The notes under the pieces were generated by a model. It was not told the origin of the DNA. It saw only the letters and a list, made by a program, of their open reading frames with translations, and did not search any database. DNA of 64,000 bases from NCBI GenBank assembly GCA_003987775.1, contig RXJD01000005.1, forward strand, positions 1 to 64,000, written 5' to 3'. This document shows positions 47,572 through 56,765 of the stretch, piece after piece. The first letter of the stretch is position 1; every line of letters begins with the position of its first letter. Source of the stretch: Mycobacterium sp. GTDB lineage: Bacteria; Actinomycetota; Actinomycetes; Mycobacteriales; Mycobacteriaceae. The position numbers were made by a program, and so were the translations under genes.

Positions 47572-47997
47572 TTAGATCTGGCGGACCGCAGCAGTCAAGC
47601 GCTGCAACACATTCCGGGCAACCGCGATATCAGCTTCCGCGATGTCGGAAGTGAGCGCCTGGTGCGCCGCCCACGACCGGTCCGTGATGGCCGCCAATGT
47701 CCGTCGACCGTCGGGGGTCAGCATCAGCAGCGGCGACGAGCGGTGGTCGGGGTTGGGCGCCCACTGCGCCAGCCCGTCGTCGACCAGGTTGTTGGCGATG
47801 CGTTGCACTCCCTGCCGTGAGACGCCGAGCCGGCGGGCGGCACGGGGCACCGGCGTCGCATCATCGGAGATCGCGCTGAGTAGCTGCCAGCGAGCCTGCG
47901 TCTGGCCTGCTGTTTTGGCGACAGCCTCGCCGGACTTGCGCAGCGCACCCGCCGCCTCGTAGATGTCGGCGACCAGCAGGGCCATATCGTCGGCCAT
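47572..47997 (-). CDS. MarR family transcriptional regulator
   Basis: A 141-residue winged-helix regulator. The DNA-binding region (about 40-100: QARWQLLSAISDDATPVPRAARRLGVSRQGVQRIANNLVDDGLAQWAPNPDHRSSPLLMLTPDGR) has the recognition helix and the wing with DHR. The ATG at 47997 follows AAAGGAG. It is divergent from the DUF1398 gene, and the 66 bp between the two starts contains a near-palindrome, so autoregulation and control of the neighbour are likely. Inducing ligand unknown. Confidence 0.88.
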   Translation of the reverse strand: MADDMALLVADIYEAAGALRKSGEAVAKTAGQTQARWQLLSAISDDATPVPRAARRLGVSRQGVQRIANNLVDDGLAQWAPNPDHRSSPLLMLTPDGRRTLAAITDRSWAAHQALTSDIAEADIAVARNVLQRLTAAVRQI

Positions 47998-48006
47998 CGC
48001 ACTCCT

Positions 48007-48042
48007 TTGACAATATGTTGTCAATTTAGCAATATGGTGTCA
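48007..48042. promoter_or_regulatory. Putative MarR operator
   Basis: TTGACAATATGTTGTCAA (48007-48024) is palindromic except for one pair, and a second site, CAATATGGTGTCA, follows at 48030-48042 as a direct repeat of its right part. Both fill the space between the divergent MarR and DUF1398 genes. The half-site TTGTCAA recurs at 57660, 57706 and 57719. Confidence 0.65.
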
Positions 48043-48063
48043 CTGCCAGATTGGAGCAGAAAC

Positions 48064-48480
48064 GTGAGCAGCGCAATCATTAATCTTCAGAACGCACACG
48101 AGCGGGCGGCGGCACTGCGGCCGCGATCACACGGGTTTCCCTACCTGGCCGAGGTGCTGCGCCAGGCTGGGGTGAAGCGATACCACCACTCGATCCCGTC
48201 GGGCTCCACCCTCTACCTCACCGACGACGGACCGGTCGTGATGCAAGGAGACCCGGTCGTCGCGGGCATCGCCGACGTGGCGCCCTGGAACCGGGATGCG
48301 GTGGTCACCGCGATCCGCACCGATCAGGCCGGCGACAGCACCTACCCGCAGTTCGCCCAATCATGCTGGGAGGCCGGCGTGGTGCACTACGACGTCGACT
48401 TGCTGGGGCGCACCTGTACCTACACGGGCGTGGCGGGCGAGCAGTATGTCGAGTCCTACCCGCGCGTCGAGGTCGGTTAG
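48064..48480 (+). CDS. DUF1398 (YbcV-like) family protein
   Basis: A 138-residue soluble protein of the DUF1398 family, function unknown. Typical features are NAHERAAALRPRSHGFPYLAEVLRQAGVKRYHHSIPSG and SCWEAGVVHYDVDLLGRTCTYTG. The GTG at 48064 follows TTGGAGCAG. Divergent from a MarR regulator with a palindromic operator between them, so expression is probably inducible. Stop overlaps the RNase H-phosphatase stop by four bases. Confidence 0.8.
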   Translation: MSSAIINLQNAHERAAALRPRSHGFPYLAEVLRQAGVKRYHHSIPSGSTLYLTDDGPVVMQGDPVVAGIADVAPWNRDAVVTAIRTDQAGDSTYPQFAQSCWEAGVVHYDVDLLGRTCTYTGVAGEQYVESYPRVEVG

Positions 48481-49607
48481 AGATATCCCGTCTGGTTCAC
48501 CAGGCGCACCGACGAAGCGCCGTCGGGATAGAACTCGGCGATACTCAACGAGGCCAGATCCAGATGCAGCCGGTACAAGATGCCCGACCCGGCGTCCAGC
48601 GCCATGCGCAGCATCGACTTGATCGGCGTGACGTGGGAGACCACCAGCACATTGGCGCCCGGGTGGTTGGCGATGATCCGGTCGCGGCCACGCCGGACCC
48701 GCCGCAGCACGTCGTCGAAGCTCTCACCACCCGGCGGCAACGCACCGGTGTCGTACAACCATCGCCGGTGCAATTCCGGGTCGCGCGCGGCGGCCTCGGT
48801 AAAAGTGAGGCCTTCCCACGCTCCAAAGTCGGTCTCGATCAGGTCCTCATCGACGGTGACTTCCAGGCCGAGCGCCCTGGCCGCCGTCGTCGCGGTGTCG
48901 TAGGCCCGCTGCAACGGCGACGAGATCACCGCCGCGATCCCGCGCCGCTGGGTAAGGTAGCGCGCGGCCAAACCAGCTTGCCGCCAACCGATTTCGTTCA
49001 ACGGCGGATTGCCGCGCCCGGAATAGCGGCGCTGCGCCGAAAACTCGGTCTGCCCGTGCCGTAACAACAGCAACCGGGTGGGGTTGCCGAGCGCGCCGGT
49101 CCAACCCGGGCCCTTGTTCGCGTCGGACGGGACCTCCTCCGCCGCGGCCTGCCGCGCCGCTTCGGTGACCGGCACGGCCACCTTGTCCACCCGGCGATCA
49201 GTCAGCGCCGCCGCGTCCATCGCCTCGTTCGCGAGCCGGTCTGCATAGGCGTTCTGCTCGCGCGGGACCCAGGAGAAACTGATCCGGCGAAACTGTGTCG
49301 CGAGGGTGCGCGCCTGGCCGTGCAACTCCACCAGATCCGGGTGCTTGACCCGCCACCGCCCTGACATCTGCTCGACCACCAGCTTGGAGTCCATCAGCAC
49401 CTGAACCTCGACGGCACCCAGGTTCAGGGCGTCGTCCAGGCCGGCGATCAGGCCCCGGTATTCAGCGACGTTGTTGGTGGCGCGTCCGATCGCCTGTTTG
49501 GTCTCGGCCAGCACGGTCCGGCGATCGGCGCTCCACACCACCGCTCCGTACCCGGCCGGCCCGGGATTACCCCGCGACCCGCCGTCCGCCTCGAGTACCA
49601 CTTTCAT
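48477..49607 (-). CDS. RNase HI - acid phosphatase (CobC-type) fusion, Rv2228c-like
   Basis: A 376-residue two-domain enzyme. The N-terminal RNase HI domain (1-140) has the acidic residues D8, E49 and D73 (EADGGSRGNPG, NNVAEYRGL, VLMDSKLV), with the DR-type fourth residue in YADRLAN. The C-terminal histidine phosphatase domain (about 175-376) has LLLLRHGQTEFS and late His in VVSHVTPIK, resembling alpha-ribazole phosphatase of cobalamin synthesis. Both appear active. Its ATG overlaps the upstream zinc-ribbon gene stop by four bases; it ends the five-gene operon cobC-nif3-zinc ribbon-this gene. Confidence 0.93.
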   Translation of the reverse strand: MKVVLEADGGSRGNPGPAGYGAVVWSADRRTVLAETKQAIGRATNNVAEYRGLIAGLDDALNLGAVEVQVLMDSKLVVEQMSGRWRVKHPDLVELHGQARTLATQFRRISFSWVPREQNAYADRLANEAMDAAALTDRRVDKVAVPVTEAARQAAAEEVPSDANKGPGWTGALGNPTRLLLLRHGQTEFSAQRRYSGRGNPPLNEIGWRQAGLAARYLTQRRGIAAVISSPLQRAYDTATTAARALGLEVTVDEDLIETDFGAWEGLTFTEAAARDPELHRRWLYDTGALPPGGESFDDVLRRVRRGRDRIIANHPGANVLVVSHVTPIKSMLRMALDAGSGILYRLHLDLASLSIAEFYPDGASSVRLVNQTGYL

Positions 49608-50341
49608 TGTTCAAAACCCTTGATGCGCAATAAGATCGCGCCACACTCCGGGCACCGCTGCACCTCGTCCTCGGCGGCCGCGGTGATGCGGGCCAACTCG
49701 CCGCGACCGATCTCGATCCGGCACGCGCCGCACCGGTGACCCTGCAACTGCCCGGCTCCCGGCCCTCCTCCGGCACGCAACCGCTCGTACAACGCCGAGA
49801 GGTCGGAGTTCAGGCCGGCGCTCAGGGCGTCTCGGCGCGACCCGTGCTCGGCGCGGGTCGCTTCCAGTTCGGCGAGTGCGCCGTCGAGAGCCTGCTGGGC
49901 GGTGGCCAATTCGGACTGCAGCAGATCGGTGGTCCCGGTCTCGGCGTCCTGCTGCGCCTGCAACTCCTCACGGCGCTCCATCAGCTCCAAGAGCGAGTCT
50001 TCCAGGGTGGCCTGACGACGTTGCAGGGATTCCAGCTCATGCTGCAGGTCGGCCTGATGCTTGGCGTCGGTGGCACCCGAGCTGAGCAACGAGCGGTCCC
50101 GGTCTTCCCGCTTGCGTACCGCGTCGACCTCGGCCTCGAGACGTGCTATCTGAGCGTCCAAGTCCTCCAACGCGATTCGGACGGCACCGAGCCGGTCGCT
50201 GGCCGCGGTGTGTTCGCCGCGCACCCGCTCATAGGCGGCGCGCTCGGCCAGATGAGTGCTGCGGTGCGCAAGCCGGGACAGCTCAGCGTCGAGCTTCGCC
50301 AGTTCCAGTAGCGAACGCTGCTGTGCTACATCGGCCTTCAT
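49604..50341 (-). CDS. Coiled-coil/C4 zinc-ribbon protein (Rv2229c-like)
   Basis: A 245-residue protein. Residues about 1-180 form a long, Glu/Leu/Arg-rich antiparallel coiled coil; the C-terminus is a C4 zinc ribbon (CGAC near residue 203 and CPEC near 229), a layout like CdsZ/HP0958. It may bind RNA or proteins. ATG at 50341 is chosen over an adjacent GTG. Overlaps the RNase H-phosphatase gene by four bases and follows the NIF3 gene by 22 bp. Confidence 0.88.
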   Translation of the reverse strand: MKADVAQQRSLLELAKLDAELSRLAHRSTHLAERAAYERVRGEHTAASDRLGAVRIALEDLDAQIARLEAEVDAVRKREDRDRSLLSSGATDAKHQADLQHELESLQRRQATLEDSLLELMERREELQAQQDAETGTTDLLQSELATAQQALDGALAELEATRAEHGSRRDALSAGLNSDLSALYERLRAGGGPGAGQLQGHRCGACRIEIGRGELARITAAAEDEVQRCPECGAILLRIKGFEQ

Positions 50342-50363
50342 CACTGATCTCCACGTCTCTTTC

Positions 50364-51485
50364 TCAGCACTCAGTTATCACGTTCCAAGGGTCGGTGCGG
50401 ACGGTGGATACCCGCACCGGCAACGATCCGAATCTGGATCGCAGCACTTCGGCCGCCTGGGCGCACCACGGGAATTCACTGGCCCAGTGCGCGACATCGA
50501 TCAAGGCCACCGCTGAGGCCCGGCGATGCTCGTCGGCAGGATGGTGCCGTAGGTCGGATGTGACGTAAGCCTGCACGTCCGCCTTGGCTACCGCACCCAG
50601 GAACGAATCGCCGGCGCCCCCGCAGACCGCCACTCGCGATACCGGGAGATCCGGGTCGCCGGCCGCGCGCACCCCCCACGACGTCTGTGGCAGGGCGGCG
50701 TTGACGCGCGTGACGAAGTCACGCAACGGCTCGGGCCGCGACAGCGAGCCGATGCGGCCCAGTCCGGTCCCGGCCGGCGGTGGCTCCAGCGCGAGGATGT
50801 CGAATGCCGGCTCTTCGTAGGGGTGCGCGGCGCGCATTGCCGCCAGCACTGCCCCGCGTGCCCGGGCCGGCGCAATCACCTCGACCCGATCCTCGACGAC
50901 GTGCTCGACGGCACCGACGCTGCCGATCGCCGGAGCGGCACCCTCGTGGGGCAGGAACTGGCCGGTGCCGGTGACGGTCCAGCTGCAGTGGGAGTAATCG
51001 CCAATGTGTCCGGCGCCCGCGGCAAACACCGCTTCGCGCACCCCTTCTGCGTTGTCCACCGGGACGTAGATGACCCATTTGTCCAAATTGGAAACGCCGG
51101 GTGAGGTGTCGAGAATTCCCTCGACGGTCAGGCCCAGCGCGTCCGCCAGCGCGTCGGACACCCCGGGCGCGGCCGAGTCCGCGTTGGTGTGGGCGGTGAA
51201 CAACGAACGCCCGGTCCTGATCAGCCGGTGGATCAGCGCGCCCTTGGGCGTGCTGGCGGCAACCGTGTCGACACCGCGCAACAGCAGCGGGTGATGGGCC
51301 AGCAGCAGTCCGTTGTCGGGCACCTCGTCGACCACTTCGGCCGTCGCGTCGATCGCGACGGTCACCGATTGCACCTCGTCTGCGGGGTCTCCGCACACCA
51401 GGCCCACCGAATCCCACGACTCAGCCAGACGCGGGGGGTACGCCGCGTCCAGCACCTCGATGAGGTCGGCCAGTCGCACGCTCAT
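50364..51485 (-). CDS. NIF3-like GTP cyclohydrolase I type 2 family protein
   Basis: A 373-residue NIF3 (YqfO-type, long form) protein. N- and C-terminal NIF3 halves are visible: [12 protein letters not shown] with [14 protein letters not shown] (metal His residues) and C-terminal [10 protein letters not shown], separated by an inserted PII/CutA-like domain (about 130-230: [44 protein letters not shown]). It binds two metals; its biochemical role is unsettled. The ATG at 51485 overlaps the cobC stop by four bases. Confidence 0.92.
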   Translation of the reverse strand: MSVRLADLIEVLDAAYPPRLAESWDSVGLVCGDPADEVQSVTVAIDATAEVVDEVPDNGLLLAHHPLLLRGVDTVAASTPKGALIHRLIRTGRSLFTAHTNADSAAPGVSDALADALGLTVEGILDTSPGVSNLDKWVIYVPVDNAEGVREAVFAAGAGHIGDYSHCSWTVTGTGQFLPHEGAAPAIGSVGAVEHVVEDRVEVIAPARARGAVLAAMRAAHPYEEPAFDILALEPPPAGTGLGRIGSLSRPEPLRDFVTRVNAALPQTSWGVRAAGDPDLPVSRVAVCGGAGDSFLGAVAKADVQAYVTSDLRHHPADEHRRASAVALIDVAHWASEFPWCAQAAEVLRSRFGSLPVRVSTVRTDPWNVITEC

Positions 51486-52552
51486 CGGCAGCCACCGCTG
51501 CGCACAGCTGCGGGAGCGATCGACTCGACCAGCTCCGGCCACTCCGGACGCACCGCGGCCCGCAGATAAGTTTCGTCCAGCCCAACGAAAGTATCGCAGC
51601 GCCTTATCGCAATTCCCTTGTCCCGCAACCGATTTCTGATCTGACCAGCATCGGGGCTACGGAACAACACGAAGGGCGCGCAGCCGTCGACCACCTCGAG
51701 TCCCGCCGCTTGCAGGCCAGTCGCCATCGCCGCGCGTACGGCCACCGACCGGGCGGCGTCGGCGGCGGCTTCGGCGACGGCCTGGGGGGTGCAGCAGGCC
51801 GCGATGGCTGCGAGTTGCAGGGTGCCGACTGGCCAATGCGCACGCTGGGCGGTCAGCCGGGCCAGCAAACCGGGCTCCCCGAGCGCATAACCCACCCGCA
51901 ACCCGGCCAGCCCCCATGTCTTGGTCAGGCTGCGCAGCACCAGCACGTCCGGCAGGGCGTCACCGGCCAGCGAGTGCGGCTCACCGGGAATCGAGTCGGC
52001 AAACGCCTCGTCGACCACCACGATCCGTCCGGGCCGGCGCAGCGCGAGCAACTGGTCACGCGAGTGCAGCACGGACGTCGGGTTGGTGGGGTTCCCGATC
52101 ACCACCAGGTCGGCGTCGTCGGGCACCTTCGTGGCGAGCGAGGCCGCGTCGAGGGTGAACGGGGGTTGCAGGACGACATGGTGCACTGGAATCCCGGCCG
52201 CGCTCAGCGCCGCCTCGGGCTCGGTGAAGGACGGCGCGATGATTGCCGCACGGCGCGGGCGCAGGTTGCTCAGCAACGCGAAACCTTCGGCTGCGCCGGC
52301 CAGCGGCAATACTTCGTCGCGGGCCCGACGGTGCCGGGCGGCCATCGCATCCTGCGCGCTGCGCACGTCGTCAGCGCTCGGGTAGCGGGCCAGGTCTGGC
52401 AGCCGCGCACTCAACTCCTGCATCAGCCATGACGGCGGCTGGGCGCGACGGACGTTGACGGCGAAATCCAGCATCCCGGGCATGGCGTCCTGATCGCCGT
52501 GATAGCGCGCGCGGGCAACACGACTCGACGCGACGGGGTCAAGACCTGCCAT
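51482..52552 (-). CDS. cobC: Threonine-phosphate decarboxylase-like aminotransferase
   Basis: A 356-residue PLP enzyme of the class I/II aminotransferase type, similar to CobD/CobC threonine-phosphate decarboxylase that makes the aminopropanol arm of cobalamin. Visible parts are [35 protein letters not shown] (PLP Asp) and [20 protein letters not shown] (Schiff base Lys in TKT). The ATG at 52552 is chosen over the adjacent GTG. It is the first gene of the operon cobC-NIF3-zinc-ribbon-Rv2228c-like, linked to the C-terminal ribazole-phosphatase-like domain of the last gene. Confidence 0.9.
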   Translation of the reverse strand: MAGLDPVASSRVARARYHGDQDAMPGMLDFAVNVRRAQPPSWLMQELSARLPDLARYPSADDVRSAQDAMAARHRRARDEVLPLAGAAEGFALLSNLRPRRAAIIAPSFTEPEAALSAAGIPVHHVVLQPPFTLDAASLATKVPDDADLVVIGNPTNPTSVLHSRDQLLALRRPGRIVVVDEAFADSIPGEPHSLAGDALPDVLVLRSLTKTWGLAGLRVGYALGEPGLLARLTAQRAHWPVGTLQLAAIAACCTPQAVAEAAADAARSVAVRAAMATGLQAAGLEVVDGCAPFVLFRSPDAGQIRNRLRDKGIAIRRCDTFVGLDETYLRAAVRPEWPELVESIAPAAVRSGGCR

Positions 52553-52606
52553 CACAGAAACACTAGTGCGCGCAGCGAAGGCCCAAGCGCCGAGTACCGC
52601 CTGGCA

Positions 52607-53632
52607 TCAGCGCAGCAGGCTCTGGATATCGGCGACGTTGAGATACCCCGCTTCGGCGATGGAGAGCACTTCCAACAGTCCGGCCATTGTCAGGATCGCC
52701 GTGTTGGCCGCGATCGGGTCACCGATCGCGTGAATCAGGCTGCCTTGCTCGATTCCGCTGAAGAACAGGCCGGCGTCGTAAACAGGAAGGCTCAGTGCGG
52801 CGGCGGTGAGGATGTCGGCCGTCGGCAGCAGGACGGCGTAGTCCGTTGAGATGATCGACGCGACCGTATTGACGACGTTGGCCGGCGTCGGCGCCAGCGC
52901 ACCCGGCGCCGGACCCAGCAGCGCGGGCAGCAGATCGGGCCACAAGGGTTGAGCAGACGGCGGCGCTGTGAAGACGGTGGACAGATCCACCAGGAAGTCG
53001 TGCACACCCTGTTGGGTACCGAGCGCCAGAGCATTCAGCACGGTGGCCGGATTCACCGACGGAAAAAGACCAAACGGGGTGGGCACGTTGGCCGCGGTCG
53101 TGGACCAGCCGTAGGCCGGGTCGCCATAACCGAGATTGACGATGACCCGCAGGTCAGGCTGCAACAGGTCGGCCAACGGTGTGCCGATGAAAGGCAGGGC
53201 GCGCAGCGGATCCAGCAGCGGCAGGTTGGGCGTCGGAATCATCTTGTAGGTGGTCATCGTCGGGCCCTGCGTGCCGAGTGTGACGGCGGTGTCGACCTGA
53301 GCCTGGGTCAGGTGCGGGTAGCCGAAGTGCACCGCGCCGATACCGAAGAAGGCGTTGAGGTCCGAGACGATATTGAGGGGATACCGGGGGAAGTCGGCCA
53401 AACCGTCGTATTCGCGGGTGTAGATGGTGGTGGTGTAGACATTGTCCGGGGTCGCCCCGACCATGCTCACGCCCAGCGACGGCAGGGTGAGGCCGACGAA
53501 GCGTTGCAGCAGGCCGCCGTTGGGATTCATCGGGTCACCGATCAGGACGAAGTCCAGGTCGGCGGGGCTCGGTGCGCCGGCGCCCAGTGCCACGAGTTGT
53601 CGCATTTCGAGCGAGGCGATCTCCGCGCTCTG
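52607..53632 (-). pseudogene. 5'-truncated PE-PPE domain (serine hydrolase) gene
   Basis: The minus-strand product from ATG 53605 (332 residues) begins in the middle of the PE-PPE alpha/beta-hydrolase domain (PF08237): LVALGAGAPSPADLDFVLIGDP, then NPNGGLLQRFVGLTLPSLGV and IYTREYDGLADFPRYPLNIVSDLNAFFGI. Reading further upstream in frame gives QSAEIASLE, which normally follows the catalytic Ser (GYSQSAEIASLE), but then homology ends and a TGA occurs at 53648-53650. The nucleophile and everything N-terminal, including any PE/PPE domain, is missing. The downstream part continues intact to a stop at 52607. Whether the remnant is expressed is unknown. Confidence 0.8.
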
Positions 53633-53753
53633 GGGGCACCTCCGAAATCAGGCCCCCGCGTGTTGCGACACAATTCTGACAAACGGTCAGCCCGCGCGCC
53701 CGGTTTTCGCGCCGAGTCGCCTCCCGGGCGGCGCCCGCCCGCGATCAACGACA

Positions 53754-54431
53754 ATGGACACCGTGACACGCTCGATCGCAGGCCAGAAGGCCGAACTGGT
53801 GATCTTCGACCTCGACGGCACCCTGACCGATTCGGCGGCCGGAATCGTGGCCAGCTTCCGGCATGCGCTCACCCACATCGGCGCCGCGATTCCCGAGGGT
53901 GACCTGGCCGCCCAGATCGTCGGGCCGCCGATGGACGAAACGTTCCACGCCATGGAACTCGACGGGCGCGCCGATGAGGCATTCGCAGCCTTCCGCGCCG
54001 AGTACGGCAGCCGGGGCTGGGCGATCAACAGCCTGTTCGACGGCATCGCGCCGCTGCTGGCCGATCTCGAGGCCGCCGGGGTGCGGCTGGCCGTGGCCAC
54101 CTCCAAGCTGGAGCCGACGGCCCGCCGCATCCTCGCCCACTTCGCACTCGACCAGCACTTCGAAGTCATCGCCGGCGCCAGTCCCGATGGCACCCGCAAG
54201 TCCAAGACCGACGTCCTGGCCCACGCACTGGCGCAGCTGCAGCCACTTCCCGAGCGCGTTCTGATGGTCGGTGACCGCAGTCACGACGTGCACGGGGCGG
54301 CCGCGCACGGCATCGACACCGTGGTCGTGGGCTGGGGCTACGGGCGGGGCGACTTCGCCGACCCGATCGCGTTGACCGGCGTGACCCACGTCGAGACGAT
54401 CGACGAACTGCGGAGGGCGTTGGGTGTCTGA
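53754..54431 (+). CDS. ptkA: HAD-superfamily protein tyrosine kinase PtkA-like
   Basis: A 225-residue haloacid dehalogenase-fold protein. Motif I DLDGTLTDS (D19, D21), motif II in AVATSKLEPTARR, and motif III/IV in KSKTDVLAHAL with VLMVGDRSHDVHGAAAHG are all present. In M. tuberculosis the homologue PtkA autophosphorylates and phosphorylates PtpA on the overlapping downstream gene; the product here is predicted to do the same. That protein has a disordered N-terminal extension of about 80 residues; here the ATG at 53754 lacks it, though the frame is open upstream. Overlaps ptpA by eight bases. Confidence 0.85.
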   Translation: MDTVTRSIAGQKAELVIFDLDGTLTDSAAGIVASFRHALTHIGAAIPEGDLAAQIVGPPMDETFHAMELDGRADEAFAAFRAEYGSRGWAINSLFDGIAPLLADLEAAGVRLAVATSKLEPTARRILAHFALDQHFEVIAGASPDGTRKSKTDVLAHALAQLQPLPERVLMVGDRSHDVHGAAAHGIDTVVVGWGYGRGDFADPIALTGVTHVETIDELRRALGV

Positions 54432-54918
54432 TCCACGGCTGCACGTGACGTTCGTCTGCTCGGGCAACATCTGTCGTTCGCCGATGGCCGAGAAGATGTT
54501 CGCCCATCAGATCTCCGAACGCGGTCTCGGCGACGTCGTACGCGTCACCAGTGCCGGCACCGGCAACTGGCACGCCGGCGAAGGGGCCGACCGGCGCGCC
54601 AAGCGGGTATTGCGCGACCACGGCTACCCCACCGACCACCGCGCAGCCCAGGTGGACGACGACCACCTTTCCGCCGACCTGGTGATCGCGCTCGGGCGCA
54701 ACCATCAGCGACTGCTCCGTGATCTGGGGGTGGAGGACGACCGGCTGCGGATGCTGCGCTCGTTCGATCCCCGCTCGGGCGCCCACACCCCCGACGTCGA
54801 AGACCCCTACTACGGAGACCACAGCGACTTCGAGACGGCGTTCGTCGTCATCGAGGCCGCGCTGCCGGGCCTGCACGCGTGGGTCGACGAGAGACTTGCG
54901 CAGAACGGTTACGGCTGA
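54424..54918 (+). CDS. ptpA: Low-molecular-weight protein tyrosine phosphatase
   Basis: A 164-residue LMW phosphatase with the P-loop CSGNICRS (C12, R18) and general acid D127 in DPYYGD, with Tyr129-Tyr130 beside it as targets of PtkA in M. tuberculosis, where PtpA is secreted into host macrophages and blocks phagosome acidification. No signal peptide is present, as in that protein. The GTG at 54424 overlaps ptkA by eight bases, and the stop overlaps the SURF1 start (TGATG), so all three are one operon. Confidence 0.96.
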   Translation: MSDPRLHVTFVCSGNICRSPMAEKMFAHQISERGLGDVVRVTSAGTGNWHAGEGADRRAKRVLRDHGYPTDHRAAQVDDDHLSADLVIALGRNHQRLLRDLGVEDDRLRMLRSFDPRSGAHTPDVEDPYYGDHSDFETAFVVIEAALPGLHAWVDERLAQNGYG

Positions 54919-55745
54919 TGGTCAGGCGCTTGCGGTTCCTGCTGCGGCCGGGCTGGGTGGCGCTGATTCTGGTGTGTGTCGCGTTCACCTACCTGTGTTT
55001 CACCGTGCTCGCGCCGTGGCAGCTGGGGAAGAACACCAGGACCTCACGGGAGAATCAGCAGATCGCCGACTCCCTGAACACGCCGGCCGTTGCCTTGAAA
55101 ACTCTTCTTCCTCAGCAAGATTCGACAGCACCTGGCGCTCAGTGGCGGCAGGTGACGGCCACCGGACACTATCTGTCGGACGTGCACGTGCTGGCCCGGT
55201 TGCGGGTGGTGGACGGCGATCAGGCCTTCGAGGTGCTGATGCCGTTCGTCGTCGATGACGGCCCGACCGTGCTCGTCGACCGCGGCTACGTGCGGCCCGA
55301 GCAGGGTTCCCACGTGCCGCCGATCCCGCCGGCGCCCACCCAGTCGGTGACCATCACCGCGCGGCTGCGCGATTCGGAGCCGGCGGTGCAGGGCAAGGAC
55401 CCGTTCACCCGGGACGGCTACCAGCAGGTGTACTCGGTGAACACGGCACAGGTCTCGGCTCTGACCAGAGTGCCGCTGGCGGGGTCCTATCTGCAGCTGA
55501 TCGAGAACCAGCCCGGTGGACTCGGCGTCATCGGAGTGCCGCATCTGGACGCCGGACCGTATCTCTCGTACGGCATTCAATGGGTGCTCTTCGGCGTCCT
55601 CGCACCGATCGCCCTGGGATATTTCGTCTATTCGGAGGTACGCGCACGGCGCCGGGACAAGCAGGGGTTGGCGGTTGCCGAGCCGAAGCCGACCGCGATG
55701 ACCGTAGAAGACAAGCTCGCCGACCGCTACGGCCGACGGCGCTGA
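54918..55745 (+). CDS. SURF1 family membrane protein
   Basis: A 275-residue SURF1 protein, assembly factor for the cytochrome aa3/bcc-aa3 oxidase (heme a insertion) in related species. It has two membrane segments, about 12-32 (GWVALILVCVAFTYLCFTVL) and 213-235 (LSYGIQWVLFGVLAPIALGYF), and a large loop with LAPWQLG, VLVDRGYV and PHLDAGPYLSYGIQW, all family-typical. The start ATG at 54918 overlaps the ptpA stop. Its 3' end overlaps cobD on the opposite strand by 19 bases. Confidence 0.9.
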   Translation: MVRRLRFLLRPGWVALILVCVAFTYLCFTVLAPWQLGKNTRTSRENQQIADSLNTPAVALKTLLPQQDSTAPGAQWRQVTATGHYLSDVHVLARLRVVDGDQAFEVLMPFVVDDGPTVLVDRGYVRPEQGSHVPPIPPAPTQSVTITARLRDSEPAVQGKDPFTRDGYQQVYSVNTAQVSALTRVPLAGSYLQLIENQPGGLGVIGVPHLDAGPYLSYGIQWVLFGVLAPIALGYFVYSEVRARRRDKQGLAVAEPKPTAMTVEDKLADRYGRRR

Positions 55746-56734
55746 AGCGCGGTCGACGAGCGTGTCCTGACGGCGGAAGAACCTCGAAAACTTCTCCCTG
55801 AGAACATGTTCGGTGCAATACCGGCCAGCGCGACCAGCGCAACGGCACCTGCCTGCACCAGCTGTGACAGTCGCACCGCGCGGCGCAGGTCGCCTGCCTT
55901 CGGCGTCCGCCCGTCGCCCAGCGTCGGCCGGATCTGCAATTCGTGGCGGTACTGGGTGGGGCCCCCGAGTCGCACCCCGAGCGCGCCCGCGAACGCGGCC
56001 TCGACCACCCCGGCGTTAGGGCTGGGATGCCGGCTCGCGTCGCGTCGCCAGGCCCGCACCGCCGCGACGGGCGAGCCGCCGATCAACGGCGCGCACACGA
56101 CCACCAGCGCGGCGGTCACCCGCGCTCCGAGGAAATTAGCCAGATCATCCAATCGTGCTGCGGCCCAACCGAATCGGAGATACCGGGGCGATCGGTATCC
56201 GACCATCGCATCGAGGGTGTTGACCGCGCGATAGACCAGCACCGCGGGCGCTCCGCCGGCCACGGCCCACAGCAGCGCCGCCACCTGGGCGTCGGAGGTG
56301 TTCTCGGCTACCGACTCCAGCGCCGCGCGGGCCAGTCCCGCCTCATCCAGCGCGGCCGGATCCCGTCCGCACAGCGACGGCAGTAAGCGTCGTGCACCAT
56401 CGAAATCGCCGCCGTCCAGCAACCCTGCCATGCGACTGCCGGTACGGGCCAGTGACGTCCCGCCCAACGACACCCAGGTCGCCAGCGCGGCGGCCGTCGC
56501 GGGGCCCGCGCGACGCTGCACGGCCACACCGAGCAGTCCGACGCCGCCCACCAGCAGGCCGACGTGCACTACTCCGGCCGTTTCACTGTCGCGGTAGCTG
56601 ACCTGTTCCAGCTTGGCCGCTGCTGCCCCGAATAATGCGACGGGATGGGCCCGCATTGGGTCTGCGAACATCAAGTCGGCCAGATAACCCGCCACGACGC
56701 CGAGTACCCGGGCCTGCCCCGCCTTCACGAACAC
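55727..56734 (-). CDS. cobD: Adenosylcobinamide-phosphate synthase CobD/CbiB
   Basis: A 335-residue membrane protein that attaches aminopropanol phosphate to adenosylcobyric acid, late in cobalamin synthesis. Family markers are ADLMFADPMRAHPVALFG, AALESVAENTSDAQVAALLWAVAGGAPAVLVYRAVNTLDAMVGYRSPRYLRFGWAAARLDDLANF and RHPSPNAGVVEAAFAGALGVRLGGP. Several hydrophobic helices are visible. The GTG at 56734 is chosen. It complements CobC encoded 4 kb away on the same strand. The C-terminal tail (about 25 basic residues) overlaps the SURF1 3' end and is probably not conserved. Confidence 0.92.
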   Translation of the reverse strand: MFVKAGQARVLGVVAGYLADLMFADPMRAHPVALFGAAAAKLEQVSYRDSETAGVVHVGLLVGGVGLLGVAVQRRAGPATAAALATWVSLGGTSLARTGSRMAGLLDGGDFDGARRLLPSLCGRDPAALDEAGLARAALESVAENTSDAQVAALLWAVAGGAPAVLVYRAVNTLDAMVGYRSPRYLRFGWAAARLDDLANFLGARVTAALVVVCAPLIGGSPVAAVRAWRRDASRHPSPNAGVVEAAFAGALGVRLGGPTQYRHELQIRPTLGDGRTPKAGDLRRAVRLSQLVQAGAVALVALAGIAPNMFSGRSFRGSSAVRTRSSTALQRRRP

Positions 56735-56765
56735 CCGGGCAGCGTCTCACACCGCAGATGAGCGG

